This document shows, piece by piece, positions 31,960 to 40,763 of a DNA stretch of 50,847 nucleotides. Every line of letters begins with the position of its first letter. Positions within the stretch are counted from its first letter, which is position 1. The DNA is taken from assembly GCA_947304405.1 (NCBI GenBank), contig CAMZBB010000005.1, positions 1-50,847 on the forward strand, written 5' to 3'. The position numbers were made by a program, and so were the translations under genes. A model generated the notes under the pieces. That model saw only the letters and a list, made by a program, of their open reading frames with translations, was not told the DNA's origin and did not search any database. The stretch is from an uncultured Clostridia bacterium (GTDB taxonomy: Bacteria > Bacillota > Clostridia > Saccharofermentanales > Saccharofermentanaceae).

Positions 31960-34889
31960 TGTTCACCGTCTCCGTTTTCTGACATGGGCTTGGCAGTATC
32001 TTCCGCCGGAGAAGATTCTTCAGTTTCGGCATCGGCGGGAGAGTCGGCAGGAACTTCGTTTTCAGGTGTAGAAGATGTCTCGGGAACAGCTTCTTCCTCC
32101 TGTTCCGGCAATACATCCGGAACGAAAGCAGCTTCCGTTTCCGGTGTTGCTTCAGGAACAGGCGCAACAGGAGCCTCTGCGGCTTCCGGAACAACTGCGG
32201 CCTTGGCTTTCTTTGAAGCGCGGGCTTTTCTGACAATGGCAGGTATCACGGCAAGAAGAACGATCATCACTACGGATGCGCAGGTAATATATGAGCCAAT
32301 CTTGAAGCCTGCAGGTATGTATTCGATCCTGATATCATGCTTGCCGGCACCCAGCTTGATCGACATAAGAGCATCATTGACAGGAGTGATCTCCGTCTCT
32401 TTTCCGTCAACCCAGGCATGCCATCCTTCGGAATACGGAATCGTAAGGAAAAGCAGTCCTGCTTTCTTCGCGGTAACGGTTCCTTCGAGTGATGTCGAAT
32501 CATAAGACGTTACTTCGAGCTGCTCATCAGCTAATTCTTCAACCATCTTATTGTAGGCATCGACATCGAGCTGATATCCGTAAACATAAAGCGGAGATGC
32601 TGTCGGCGGATTATAGTAAGAGACTTTGAGAGTGATCGGTGTGCCGTCGAAAACACCGAGGCTGATGATCTGGTAGCTCCTGATCTCAAACGTTCTGGAT
32701 GTCTCGCCGACCGTAACGGTAGCATTTCCGCCCTTGCTCGATCCGGCATAAACATAAACGTCCGCACCGATCTTCGCGTTGTCGACCTTGACCGTGAAGC
32801 CGGAATCATCGTCATCATCGGCTGCAACGGTAAACAGGATCTGGGAATTCTTTATGTCTCTGGTAGTCATGCCTACGGCTTCAACGTATTCCAGATCGAC
32901 AGTCTTGTAGATCCGGTCCTCTATGCCCATCGCCTGAATCCACTTGTTCGTCTTTGAGAAAACGTTGCCCTGGTCAAGGTATTCGGGTACATAATCAGGC
33001 AGTTTCTCGGAAACCATGTATCCGACGCTCAAGGCATCCTTATTGCCCCAGGACGTAACCTGATCTTTGCTGTACTCCTTTTCGAAAAGCATGGGGACTG
33101 CCTTGGTCTTATCTATCTCGACAAGGTTCCTTACGCCGAGGAGAGTTGCCGTGACCCTGGTGAGTCCGGCATTGCGCAGACCGTTTATCCCGTTGTTGTG
33201 GAATCCGAAATTCCTCATGTATTTGACAAAGCTCTCCCTCGCCGTGGAAGAGAATATGGACAGTCCTTTGACGTCATAGAGAGCCTGGATGTCGCAGATG
33301 TTGTTCGGGTAGAGTTCCGAACGCTCGAATTTCTTGTGTCCTTCAGTGCCTTCAACGGAATTGACATATTCGGCTACCTGAACATAGTTCTTGCCGTAAG
33401 GATCATATGAAGAGAATCCCTCATGCTCCGCAACAAGGCCGATGGATACGGTTGAAGCCGCGAACAACTCAACCAGCATCGTGACCGTGATCAAGGTCTC
33501 GCAGTAGAAGGCCGATTTGCCGGACTGTGCATCGCTCACGATCCTTAAAGCCGCTCCCTGTATGATTAAGAACAGCAGCGTGGCGCCGATCTGGATGTAA
33601 CTCTCATTGCCCTTTCCGAATTTCTCGTAAAGGATCAGGAACGCCGTCCAAGATGCCACCGAGGCCATTACGGTCCCGACACTGAGGCTCCTTATCCTCC
33701 TGATCGTGAGGAAAGCGACAAACACAAGCAGGAAGCTCATAAGGAAAGATTCCCTGTAAGGGATCTGGTTCGGAAAATGAAGTCCGTGCCAGATGAAGTT
33801 GAGAGTCCTGTTGGTGAAGCTCAGATACATGACAAAGATCAGGAATCCGAACGAGAACTTGTGTCTCGCTGTGATCCCGGTCCTCTTGGGAAGCATGAAG
33901 AAAAGCGGAAGCAGGATTGCCGTCACCACACCGCTGTAAACATTGGCCATACCGTCACGGATATTCGGGTTTGCCGCAACCATTAGCCTGCCGAAAAAGT
34001 CAAAAAGATTATTCTGAAGGGTGAAATCTTTAGGGATGCTGTCGCCGGTTGCCGAGCAGTGACGCAGGATAAGATAAGTCGGAATGGTAAGAACGGCAGT
34101 TGCTCCGGCAGCGAGAGCGCTCGAAATAGCAAATCTCACGGCTGCTCCGATAAACGTCTTAAAGCACAGTCTCATGGGGTCGCCCTTGGGCTTTCCCGGA
34201 GTAAAGAGCATTATGTAATACAAAGGTGCAAACAATACCAGGAACAGGCAGACGAAGTATCCGGCATAGTAATTGCTGTAGATGAGTATTGCCAGCGTGA
34301 CTGCATAGAATGCGCATTTGCGCTCGATCAGGAGCCTTCTTAATCCGAGCATGACAAGCGGGAGAAGAACTACCGCATCGCACCACATGATGTTCCAGAA
34401 ATAAGATATGTACCATCCGCAGAGGGCATATGACGATGCGAAAACGACGGTAATGTTGTCAACTCTCCTGTTATCGTTCTCTGACAGGAAGAGCAGCATG
34501 AAAAGACCAGAAAGACCGGCTCTTAAGCATGTGACCAGGCCAATGAATACCGGAATGGTCTTAGCCGTAAAGAAAAGAGATAAAATGTTGAGCGGGCTGG
34601 CCGCATAATTCGCGTATGCCGCATAGAACTCCTGACCCAGGCCGTCATTCCAGCTGTAAAGGAGCGATTGTCCGGACAGTACCTTGTTGCGGAATGTTAC
34701 AAGAAACGGGGCATACTGGTGATAAAGATCGACCGTAAGCATAGTGCGGTCGCCATAAGGATAGCATCCGGTTATTACCAGGGCGGCAAGTACCGTAAGC
34801 ATCGGAAAAGAAAATGCCAAAAGGAGCTGAGGCCAGATCGATGCCAGTCTTTCGCGACCCGGCCTGTGAAGTGCCATATTTTTGCTCAA
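31956..34889 (-). CDS. YfhO-family membrane protein (first copy)
   Basis: 977 residues. ALVITGCYPYGDRTMLTVDLYHQYAPF and SWNDGLGQEFYAAYANYAASPLN, near the N-terminus, are YfhO signatures. About 12 helices are followed by an extracytoplasmic domain (about 480-850) containing LTIPYSEGWHAWVDGKETE, the conserved YfhO C-terminal motif, then a final helix and a long Ala/Pro/Glu-rich cytoplasmic tail of about 100 residues. The longest frame starts at TTG 34887-34889, 8 nt after an ACAGG-like site; the ATG at 34875-34877 is an alternative. Probably a GT-C-type glycosyltransferase for envelope glycans (inference). Confidence 0.85.
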   Translation of the reverse strand: MSKNMALHRPGRERLASIWPQLLLAFSFPMLTVLAALVITGCYPYGDRTMLTVDLYHQYAPFLVTFRNKVLSGQSLLYSWNDGLGQEFYAAYANYAASPLNILSLFFTAKTIPVFIGLVTCLRAGLSGLFMLLFLSENDNRRVDNITVVFASSYALCGWYISYFWNIMWCDAVVLLPLVMLGLRRLLIERKCAFYAVTLAILIYSNYYAGYFVCLFLVLFAPLYYIMLFTPGKPKGDPMRLCFKTFIGAAVRFAISSALAAGATAVLTIPTYLILRHCSATGDSIPKDFTLQNNLFDFFGRLMVAANPNIRDGMANVYSGVVTAILLPLFFMLPKRTGITARHKFSFGFLIFVMYLSFTNRTLNFIWHGLHFPNQIPYRESFLMSFLLVFVAFLTIRRIRSLSVGTVMASVASWTAFLILYEKFGKGNESYIQIGATLLFLIIQGAALRIVSDAQSGKSAFYCETLITVTMLVELFAASTVSIGLVAEHEGFSSYDPYGKNYVQVAEYVNSVEGTEGHKKFERSELYPNNICDIQALYDVKGLSIFSSTARESFVKYMRNFGFHNNGINGLRNAGLTRVTATLLGVRNLVEIDKTKAVPMLFEKEYSKDQVTSWGNKDALSVGYMVSEKLPDYVPEYLDQGNVFSKTNKWIQAMGIEDRIYKTVDLEYVEAVGMTTRDIKNSQILFTVAADDDDDSGFTVKVDNAKIGADVYVYAGSSKGGNATVTVGETSRTFEIRSYQIISLGVFDGTPITLKVSYYNPPTASPLYVYGYQLDVDAYNKMVEELADEQLEVTSYDSTSLEGTVTAKKAGLLFLTIPYSEGWHAWVDGKETEITPVNDALMSIKLGAGKHDIRIEYIPAGFKIGSYITCASVVMIVLLAVIPAIVRKARASKKAKAAVVPEAAEAPVAPVPEATPETEAAFVPDVLPEQEEEAVPETSSTPENEVPADSPADAETEESSPAEDTAKPMSENGDGEQ

Positions 34890-35023
34890 AACAAAACCTG
34901 TCTTTCTTATTTATTTATAATAAAATTACAAACGTGTTAATAATATCACACTTTTGGAAATTACATTGGCTTTTTATGTTAAAGTGTCAATAACCTATAG
35001 TTATGTCTTTGAAAGGAGCGTTC

Positions 35024-35947
35024 ATGGGCCTGAGACTTAAGATCATACTCAACCCTTCTTCGGGGCGCGAGACCGCGCGCTCGAATGTTGAGAACGTCCT
35101 TTCATATCTTGCGACGAAAGGATCGATCGAACGCGCCGACATAAATTACACGGCCAAGCGCTTCGATGCGATGAATTTCGCCATAGATACCGATCCGGAT
35201 GAATACGACATACTCATCGCGGCAGGAGGAGACGGCACGGTAAACGAAGTCGTAACAGGGATTATGAGATCCGAGATCGACATTCCCGTTGCCATATACA
35301 ACTCCGGAACGATCAACGATTTTGCGACGATCAACCATCTCCCCTCTTCACCCGCAGACTTCGCCAGGATGCTCGAAGACCCCGAGATCGTCAAGGTCGA
35401 CTGCGGCAAGGCCGGAGATTCCTATTTCATGAACGTGCTCGCAGCCGGATCGTTTGCGGATGTCATTTACAACGTCAACCCGGATTTCAAGACCGCTTTC
35501 GGTCCTATCGCCTACTGGATATCGGCAATGAAGGATATCCCCTCCCTCAATTCCTCACACAGGATAATAATCCGTAACGGCGAGGATGTCGTTGATACCG
35601 ATGCGGTAATGTTCTTTGTCTCGAATACCAGCAGCGTGGGCGGATTCAAAAACCTGATGTCCCATGCGGATGTTACCGACGGTCTTCTCGACGTAATGGT
35701 CCTCAAGAAGATGGAACGCTCCGAGATCATGCCGCTTTTCGGCAAGATCCTTGTAGGAGATCATATCAACAGCAATAAAGTCATATATTTTCAGGCACAA
35801 GACATTACGATCGAGGCGCCGGATGCAGATTCTGAGATCACTTTGGATCTTGACGGAGAAAGAGGTCCGTCACTACCCATAAGGATCTCATGCGTTCCCC
35901 GCGCAATTAATCTTGTTACCCCAAGGAAGGAAAACCAGATCCGATGA
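35024..35947 (+). CDS. Diacylglycerol kinase-family lipid kinase
   Basis: Likely phosphorylates diacylglycerol or a related lipid at the inner face of the membrane. About 307 residues. LKIILNPSSGRETA is the catalytic-domain opening, ILIAAGGDGTVNEVVTGIM the GGDGT nucleotide motif, and VAIYNSGTINDFATINHLP matches the GT.ND motif. GEITLDLDGE-like SEITLDLDGERG near the C-terminus is also typical. I use the ATG at 35024, preceded by AAAGGAGCG, rather than a start 7 codons upstream. It overlaps the next gene by 4 bp (ATGA). Confidence 0.9.
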   Translation: MGLRLKIILNPSSGRETARSNVENVLSYLATKGSIERADINYTAKRFDAMNFAIDTDPDEYDILIAAGGDGTVNEVVTGIMRSEIDIPVAIYNSGTINDFATINHLPSSPADFARMLEDPEIVKVDCGKAGDSYFMNVLAAGSFADVIYNVNPDFKTAFGPIAYWISAMKDIPSLNSSHRIIIRNGEDVVDTDAVMFFVSNTSSVGGFKNLMSHADVTDGLLDVMVLKKMERSEIMPLFGKILVGDHINSNKVIYFQAQDITIEAPDADSEITLDLDGERGPSLPIRISCVPRAINLVTPRKENQIR

Positions 35948-37635
35948 AAAACAAAGATAAGAAACAGAACAAGGTACGTCAGCCTAAGATCAAGGAAGAC
36001 GCAATACAGGTTCAGACAGAACCCGAGGAGCACGTTACTCTTCAGAGCACGTCTGAGATCAATCCGGAACTCTTGACCGGAAAAGAGATCTCTGAGTCCG
36101 ATCAGCCCGCTCAGGCAGATACCGGGAAAAAGCCCGAAGAAGAGGAAAAGACCGAGCCCGAAGAAATGAACGAGGCAGTCTTTGAGCTTGACAGGCTTGC
36201 GGGCAGCGGCGAAGAGAAGAAAGAACGCATGAAGAGAAATGCCGGTATATTCTTCGTCATCACCGCCATTCTTATAGTCTTTATCGTCGCAGGCCTTTCC
36301 TTCTTCCTTGATACCGACATGGACAAATCCTTCAGAAGCCCCGTCACGATCCACGGGAAAGACATTCCGAGTGACGAATTCAGCTTCATGTACCACTTTG
36401 AGCTTTTGAGCGAAGGAGTTGATCTTTTCGCGGCTTCAACGGAGTCGATGCTGTCTTCACCCTATCCTGACGACGATTCTTTCCCTACTTACAGGGATTA
36501 TTTCCGTTATCTGACCGCTCAGGATCTTCAGAAGATGGAGATCCTCTATGATGACGCAACGGCCAAAGGCTATACCATTGAATCCAGCCACTATGACCGC
36601 GCCAATGCTTACGTTGACTGGCTCAAGTCAAAGGCGAACGAACTCGGTGTTCCTCTCAACACTTACATCAAGGGTGTTTTCGGCGTCCAGGTTGACGAAC
36701 AGTGCATCATCAGGGTCCTTGCGAAAAAGTACTTCACCGATGATTATGCCCAGGACGAAAAGCTCGTCGAGCTTTCAGCTTCAGACGATCAGGCCGAGGA
36801 AGCTTACGCAGAATCCCGCAACATCTATGATGTCGTTAACTATAAGATCCTTAGAATAACCTACGAGCAGCGCGACCAGGCGTTCATCGATACGGCAAAC
36901 CTGCACGCGCAGCAGATCATTGATGCCATGAACCGCGATCCTTCCAAGTTTGAGAAGGAAGCCGCAAAGTACTTCCCCAAGGGAGCCGCTTCCAACACTC
37001 TCGAACAGGAGGATTCGACTCTCGTTCCGGAAGCACGTTATGATGATTTCACCCATTCCGAGTTCAGGGAATGGCTCTTTGATGAGGAAAGAGCCGACGG
37101 CGATGCAACGATCATCCCTGATGAGGACGGATTCCCCATCATTCTCGTTTTCGTTTCAAGGCACCGTATGACGTCACCCATGCGCAGCTGCTACATCATG
37201 AAAGTCAGCTCACAGACCAAGGAAGACCAGACTCCTGACCTTTCCGGAACACAGGCTCTTGCTCAGAAGATCTACGACTACATTAACGATTCCGACAGCT
37301 GTGCGGAGATCGAGAACGTCTTCAACGACAACGTCCTCTCCGGCCAGCTTGAGATCCAGCAGGATGACAATATCTACTATGAGAAGTTCTCCAGCACTCT
37401 TTCAGGATGGATCTTCTCCGACGACCGTAAGTTCCAGGATAAGACTCTCATCGAAGAAGACGGCGTATTCTATGTAATCTTCTACATATCCGAATCGTCA
37501 AATCCCGAATGGTACGACAGGGTCAACAGCTACATAAGAATGAACAACTATCAGGATTTCATCAATTCCAAAGCAGTCGAGTACATGTGGGAATTCCACA
37601 AGGAAGGTCTGGAACAGATCAGCGACGTACCTTGA
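35944..37635 (+). CDS. Membrane-anchored PrsA/SurA-like protein
   Basis: 563 residues. A charged cytoplasmic N-terminus rich in Glu, Lys and Gln (1-95) precedes one membrane helix at about 99-121 (NAGIFFVITAILIVFIVAGL). The extracytoplasmic part begins with IHGKDIPSDEFSFMYHFEL and a helical region typical of SurA/PrsA-type foldases, followed by two segments that resemble degenerate parvulin domains (VNYKILRITYEQRDQ and GVFYVIFYISES). Catalytic isomerase residues are not evident, so a holdase-like chaperone role is the inference. It is translationally coupled to the lipid kinase. Confidence 0.6.
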   Translation: MKNKDKKQNKVRQPKIKEDAIQVQTEPEEHVTLQSTSEINPELLTGKEISESDQPAQADTGKKPEEEEKTEPEEMNEAVFELDRLAGSGEEKKERMKRNAGIFFVITAILIVFIVAGLSFFLDTDMDKSFRSPVTIHGKDIPSDEFSFMYHFELLSEGVDLFAASTESMLSSPYPDDDSFPTYRDYFRYLTAQDLQKMEILYDDATAKGYTIESSHYDRANAYVDWLKSKANELGVPLNTYIKGVFGVQVDEQCIIRVLAKKYFTDDYAQDEKLVELSASDDQAEEAYAESRNIYDVVNYKILRITYEQRDQAFIDTANLHAQQIIDAMNRDPSKFEKEAAKYFPKGAASNTLEQEDSTLVPEARYDDFTHSEFREWLFDEERADGDATIIPDEDGFPIILVFVSRHRMTSPMRSCYIMKVSSQTKEDQTPDLSGTQALAQKIYDYINDSDSCAEIENVFNDNVLSGQLEIQQDDNIYYEKFSSTLSGWIFSDDRKFQDKTLIEEDGVFYVIFYISESSNPEWYDRVNSYIRMNNYQDFINSKAVEYMWEFHKEGLEQISDVP

Positions 37636-37674
37636 TCCGGTTTTTTCCTGATCTGAACATTCAAACAAAAATAC

Positions 37675-37699
37675 AGCCCGGCTCACAACGAGCCGGGCT
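37675..37699. terminator. Terminator between convergent genes
   Basis: A perfect 10-bp stem (AGCCCGGCTC at 37675-37684 with 37690-37699) and a 5-nt loop. On the minus strand TGTATTTTTGTTTG follows; the plus strand lacks a good T tract. It probably serves mainly the small protein gene and htrA. Confidence 0.8.
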
Positions 37700-37725
37700 A
37701 ATCTGTTGTCTGAAATTATTATGCT

Positions 37726-37848
37726 TTATTTCTGGAACTGGGACATGAGTACAACTATGAAGGTAAAGACAAACGTCAGAAGCATTGCTCCGATGACAAG
37801 CCAGGCTACCACCTTTGTTCCGACATTCTGTCTGTTTCCGCTGCTCAT
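37726..37848 (-). CDS. 40-residue single-pass membrane protein
   Basis: A short frame from ATG (37846-37848) to TAA (37726-37728). The product starts MSSGNRQNVGTKVVAWLVIG, continues as a hydrophobic helix (AMLLTFVFTFIVVLM) and ends SQFQK. An AAGGGGGGA ribosome binding site lies 6 nt upstream, and a terminator follows. It sits 34 bp downstream of htrA on the same strand, so it is probably cotranscribed. The positive-inside N-terminus suggests Nin-Cout topology. The family is not recognised; a regulator of the HtrA protease or another membrane complex is possible but unproven. Confidence 0.7.
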   Translation of the reverse strand: MSSGNRQNVGTKVVAWLVIGAMLLTFVFTFIVVLMSQFQK

Positions 37849-37882
37849 TTAATGTCCCCCCTTAACGCGCGATCAAACTGCA

Positions 37883-39481
37883 TCAATCTTCATAATCATC
37901 GTCATCTCTGTCATAACCTCTTGAAGGTCTTGATGACTCGGAAGGTTCCGTCGGCTTTGTCGTAGTCTGACTGTCTTCAAAATCGCCGCTGTCGCCGATG
38001 ACGATCGTATATGTGTTCGTGGTTCCGTCACGTTCGACTACAACCTCAATGCTGTCGCCGACCTTGTGTGAATCACGCACATCAATAATATCATTCGATT
38101 TTTTAATTTCAACTCCGTCCAAGGAGATAAGTCTGTCACCGACTTTAAGTCCTGCTTTTTCGGCAGGTCCGCCTGATGTCAGGACAGAGACATAGACTCC
38201 TGCAGGGCCGTCATTATACGCACCTTCCTCATAATATTTCACTGAGAGTCCGAGGTACGGGCGGTTGGTTACTTTTCCGTAGTTGATAAGCTTCTCGATG
38301 ATGCCCTTTACGGAATTGATGGGAATTGCAAATCCCAGGCCCTCCGACGTGGATGTGACTATCTTTGCATTTGTGATCCCGACGACCTCTCCGAAAGAAT
38401 TGATAAGAGGTCCGCCGCTGTTGCCGTTGTTGATGGCTGCATCAGTCTGGATTACCTTGAGCCTGTATCCGTTGTTACTGATCTCACGGTTCGTTCCGGA
38501 AACAACGCCGACTGTAACGGTATCATCAAGCTGGCCTAAAGCATTTCCTATCGCGATCACGAGTTCTCCGCTCTGAAGCTTGTCGGAATCACCCAGTCTG
38601 ACGCAAGGAAGGGTCTTGTCAGTATTAACTTTTAGCACGGCGATATCCGTCTGGACGTCTGTTCCCACGATCTCAGCAGGGGTCTCATCCGCCTCACCGT
38701 GTAGGAGTACTGTGACACTGTAGGAATCAGGTGACTTGGTGGCATACTGTACGACGTGCGCATTGGTTACGATATAGCCTTGAGTGGAGATGATAAAACC
38801 GGTTCCTGATGCGACCTTCTTTGAACCCTTCAAAATGTATACGGGAATTGTGGCAGGACTTGATTCCGCTACTATGTCGGTCGTCCTCATAGCCTTTTTG
38901 TTGGGATCGGTGGCAGCTGCACCTCCTTCGATCGAGAACCAGGGCTTACCGTCTTCCCTTGTTTCTTTAGGCTCTTCGGATTCACAGGGTTCACTGCTCT
39001 CTTCGGGCTGGCTCTCGTCAGGCTCGGTCGTTATTTCCTCCGGCGCGGCGGTAGTTGCGGAGATCTTCTTATTAAGCCTTACGATATAGAAAGACTGGGC
39101 CATGGTATACAGGAAAAGCATAGCAAGCGCTACCGAAAAGATGACCGGCATGACAATGCTTTTCTTGTTTCCGTTTCCGGGATCGGAAGCATTCTGTTCC
39201 GGAGCAGCATTTGCGGCCTTAACGGGCTGAACCTGCTGAACGGGAAGAACAGGATTCTGATTAACGGGATAGGTCTGCACAGGCTGGGCAGGTCTTACCT
39301 GCTGGGCATACATGCCGTATCCATTGGGAACCGGCATCACGGGTCTTGTATAGTAGACCTGCTGCGCACCTTGCTGCTGATACACTGCAGACTGATTGGA
39401 CACAGGCTGATACGCGGACGGCATTACGGGAATTCCCGAATTGTTAATAGGATTTTCCTGATAATTGTTGTTATCTTCCAT
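37883..39481 (-). CDS. htrA: HtrA/DegP-family serine protease with PDZ domain
   Basis: Membrane-anchored quality-control protease acting outside the membrane. 532 residues: a Gln/Pro/Tyr-rich cytoplasmic N-terminus (1-100), membrane helix at about 109-133, an acidic Glu/Ser linker, trypsin-like domain about 200-390, PDZ about 400-495, and a Ser/Thr/Asp tail. The catalytic triad is visible: His242 (TNAHVV), Asp279 (TDIAVLKV) and Ser355 (GNSGGPL). The PDZ has YLGLSVKYYEEG and GPAEKAGLKVGDRLISLDG. GAGGTAA precedes the ATG. The long Q/P-rich cytoplasmic segment is found in several Gram-positive HtrA proteins. Confidence 0.95.
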   Translation of the reverse strand: MEDNNNYQENPINNSGIPVMPSAYQPVSNQSAVYQQQGAQQVYYTRPVMPVPNGYGMYAQQVRPAQPVQTYPVNQNPVLPVQQVQPVKAANAAPEQNASDPGNGNKKSIVMPVIFSVALAMLFLYTMAQSFYIVRLNKKISATTAAPEEITTEPDESQPEESSEPCESEEPKETREDGKPWFSIEGGAAATDPNKKAMRTTDIVAESSPATIPVYILKGSKKVASGTGFIISTQGYIVTNAHVVQYATKSPDSYSVTVLLHGEADETPAEIVGTDVQTDIAVLKVNTDKTLPCVRLGDSDKLQSGELVIAIGNALGQLDDTVTVGVVSGTNREISNNGYRLKVIQTDAAINNGNSGGPLINSFGEVVGITNAKIVTSTSEGLGFAIPINSVKGIIEKLINYGKVTNRPYLGLSVKYYEEGAYNDGPAGVYVSVLTSGGPAEKAGLKVGDRLISLDGVEIKKSNDIIDVRDSHKVGDSIEVVVERDGTTNTYTIVIGDSGDFEDSQTTTKPTEPSESSRPSRGYDRDDDDYED

Positions 39482-39577
39482 TGTGTTTACCTCATTCCAG
39501 GATTTCCATATATATTTTCATAATCAAGTTTAATATTGAAATAATAGGAATTGTAGGCAAAAATGCGTCAACTTCGG

Positions 39578-40228
39578 CTATGAAAGCGATATTTCATCGC
39601 CCGGGATCATGACTTCGCCATCATCTTCCGGACTGACTTTACCGCAGCTCTCATCGGCCAGAAAGTTTAAAGCCTCTTGTATATGTTCTTCAGGAAGCAG
39701 GACCGTCAGTGATACGTCGCTGTCAAAAGCAACGTTTTCGGTCTTCCAGGCTTTAAGCGAAACTTTGCGCATGAGCTTCTCATAGAATGCGTAATCGCAT
39801 GTGATCTTAAGCCTTCTTCCCGGCGTCATGACCACCGGCACGCCGTTCGCAAGCGCTTTCAGGCCGCTTTCCCTGTAAGCTCGCATCAGGCCTCCCTTTC
39901 CAAGCAGGATGCCTCCGAAATACCTTGTTACGCATATGATCGTGTTGTTGAGTTCATTATCGGTCAGCAAAGAAAGGAGTGGTTGTCCGGCGGTACCGGA
40001 CGGTTCACCGTCGTCACTCGATTTCTGGTTGGCTGCTTCGCCTCCCGTTCTCCATGCATAGCAGATGTGCCTGGCATCCGGATACATCTTCCGTTCTTTG
40101 GCAATAAAATCAGCAGCCTGCGACGGCGTCTCCACCATGGCGCAATGCCCGATAAAAACTGATTTTTTAATCTCGATACGGGATTGTCCCTCGGAAGTCA
40201 GGCGGGATTCGTATGGCAAATCAGACAA
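39578..40228 (-). CDS. yigZ: YigZ/IMPACT-family protein
   Basis: 216 residues. SRIEIKKSVFIGHCAMVETPSQA, ARHICYAWRTGG, SSDDGEPSGTAGQPLLSLL and ICVTRYFGGILLGKGGLMRAY are the IMPACT-family N-terminal domain signatures, and a YigZ C-terminal domain follows (about 140-216). The function in bacteria is not settled. There is no ATG; the frame opens with TTG at 40226-40228, and another TTG three codons later (40217-40219) is better spaced from the AGGGAG site, so the start is uncertain. It overlaps the Nudix gene by 8 bp. Confidence 0.88.
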   Translation of the reverse strand: MSDLPYESRLTSEGQSRIEIKKSVFIGHCAMVETPSQAADFIAKERKMYPDARHICYAWRTGGEAANQKSSDDGEPSGTAGQPLLSLLTDNELNNTIICVTRYFGGILLGKGGLMRAYRESGLKALANGVPVVMTPGRRLKITCDYAFYEKLMRKVSLKAWKTENVAFDSDVSLTVLLPEEHIQEALNFLADESCGKVSPEDDGEVMIPGDEISLS

Positions 40229-40640
40229 GCTCCCTGTATTTCTGGAAGGCCATCATCAGAAGCGCCTTGTCCTGGCTGTATGTGATATTAGCGAGAGCTT
40301 TCTCTACAGTCTCAAACTTCGCGCCGACGGTTCCGGTATCAGGCGTAATAACGATGTCGCCGTCTTCGGCAGACATAACGAACCATGAAATGTTGTTATG
40401 GACGGGCTTGTTCCTTGTGATCGAATAATACTCGTAGTTGGTCTTCCCGCAGGGAGCCAGAACTTTCGCGGTTATACCCGTCTCTTCTTTTATCCTCTTG
40501 GCAACGAATTCAGTAAGTTTGCTCCTGTCTGATGATCTGACAACACCCTTTGGGAAGCCCCATTCGTGTTTGTCATTGCAAACGAGCAGAACTTTGTCAC
40601 CGCGAAAAACGACACCACCTGCACAATTGCGTACGATCAT
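40221..40640 (-). CDS. Nudix-fold protein with an altered Nudix box
   Basis: 139 residues. The N-terminus NCAGGVVFRGDKVLLVCNDKHEWGFPKG is a clear Nudix fold entry. The box reads GVVRSSDRSKLTEFVAKRIKEETGI, where the canonical REUxEExGU becomes KRIKEETGI: the two metal-binding Glu of EE are kept but the RE pair is altered. Reduced or different hydrolase activity, or an RNA-related role, is possible. GAGG lies just upstream of the ATG. It is coupled to yigZ. Confidence 0.8.
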   Translation of the reverse strand: MIVRNCAGGVVFRGDKVLLVCNDKHEWGFPKGVVRSSDRSKLTEFVAKRIKEETGITAKVLAPCGKTNYEYYSITRNKPVHNNISWFVMSAEDGDIVITPDTGTVGAKFETVEKALANITYSQDKALLMMAFQKYRELV

Positions 40641-40728
40641 AACAACCTCTTCAATACAGCAAACTCAAATTATCAAAGATTTATAACAACAGTATTTTAG
40701 CACAAAAGACCATTCTTCGGTATAACGT

Positions 40729-40756
40729 TTGTCATTTTTCAAACGCCTTGTATAAT
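40729..40756 (+). promoter_or_regulatory. Promoter of the DUF4015 gene, probably giving leaderless mRNA
   Basis: TTGTCA (40729-40734), 16-bp spacer, TATAAT (40751-40756). The start codon is only 7 nt beyond the -10 box, where transcription itself would begin, and no Shine-Dalgarno sequence fits between. Confidence 0.65.
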
Positions 40757-40763
40757 TATCCTT

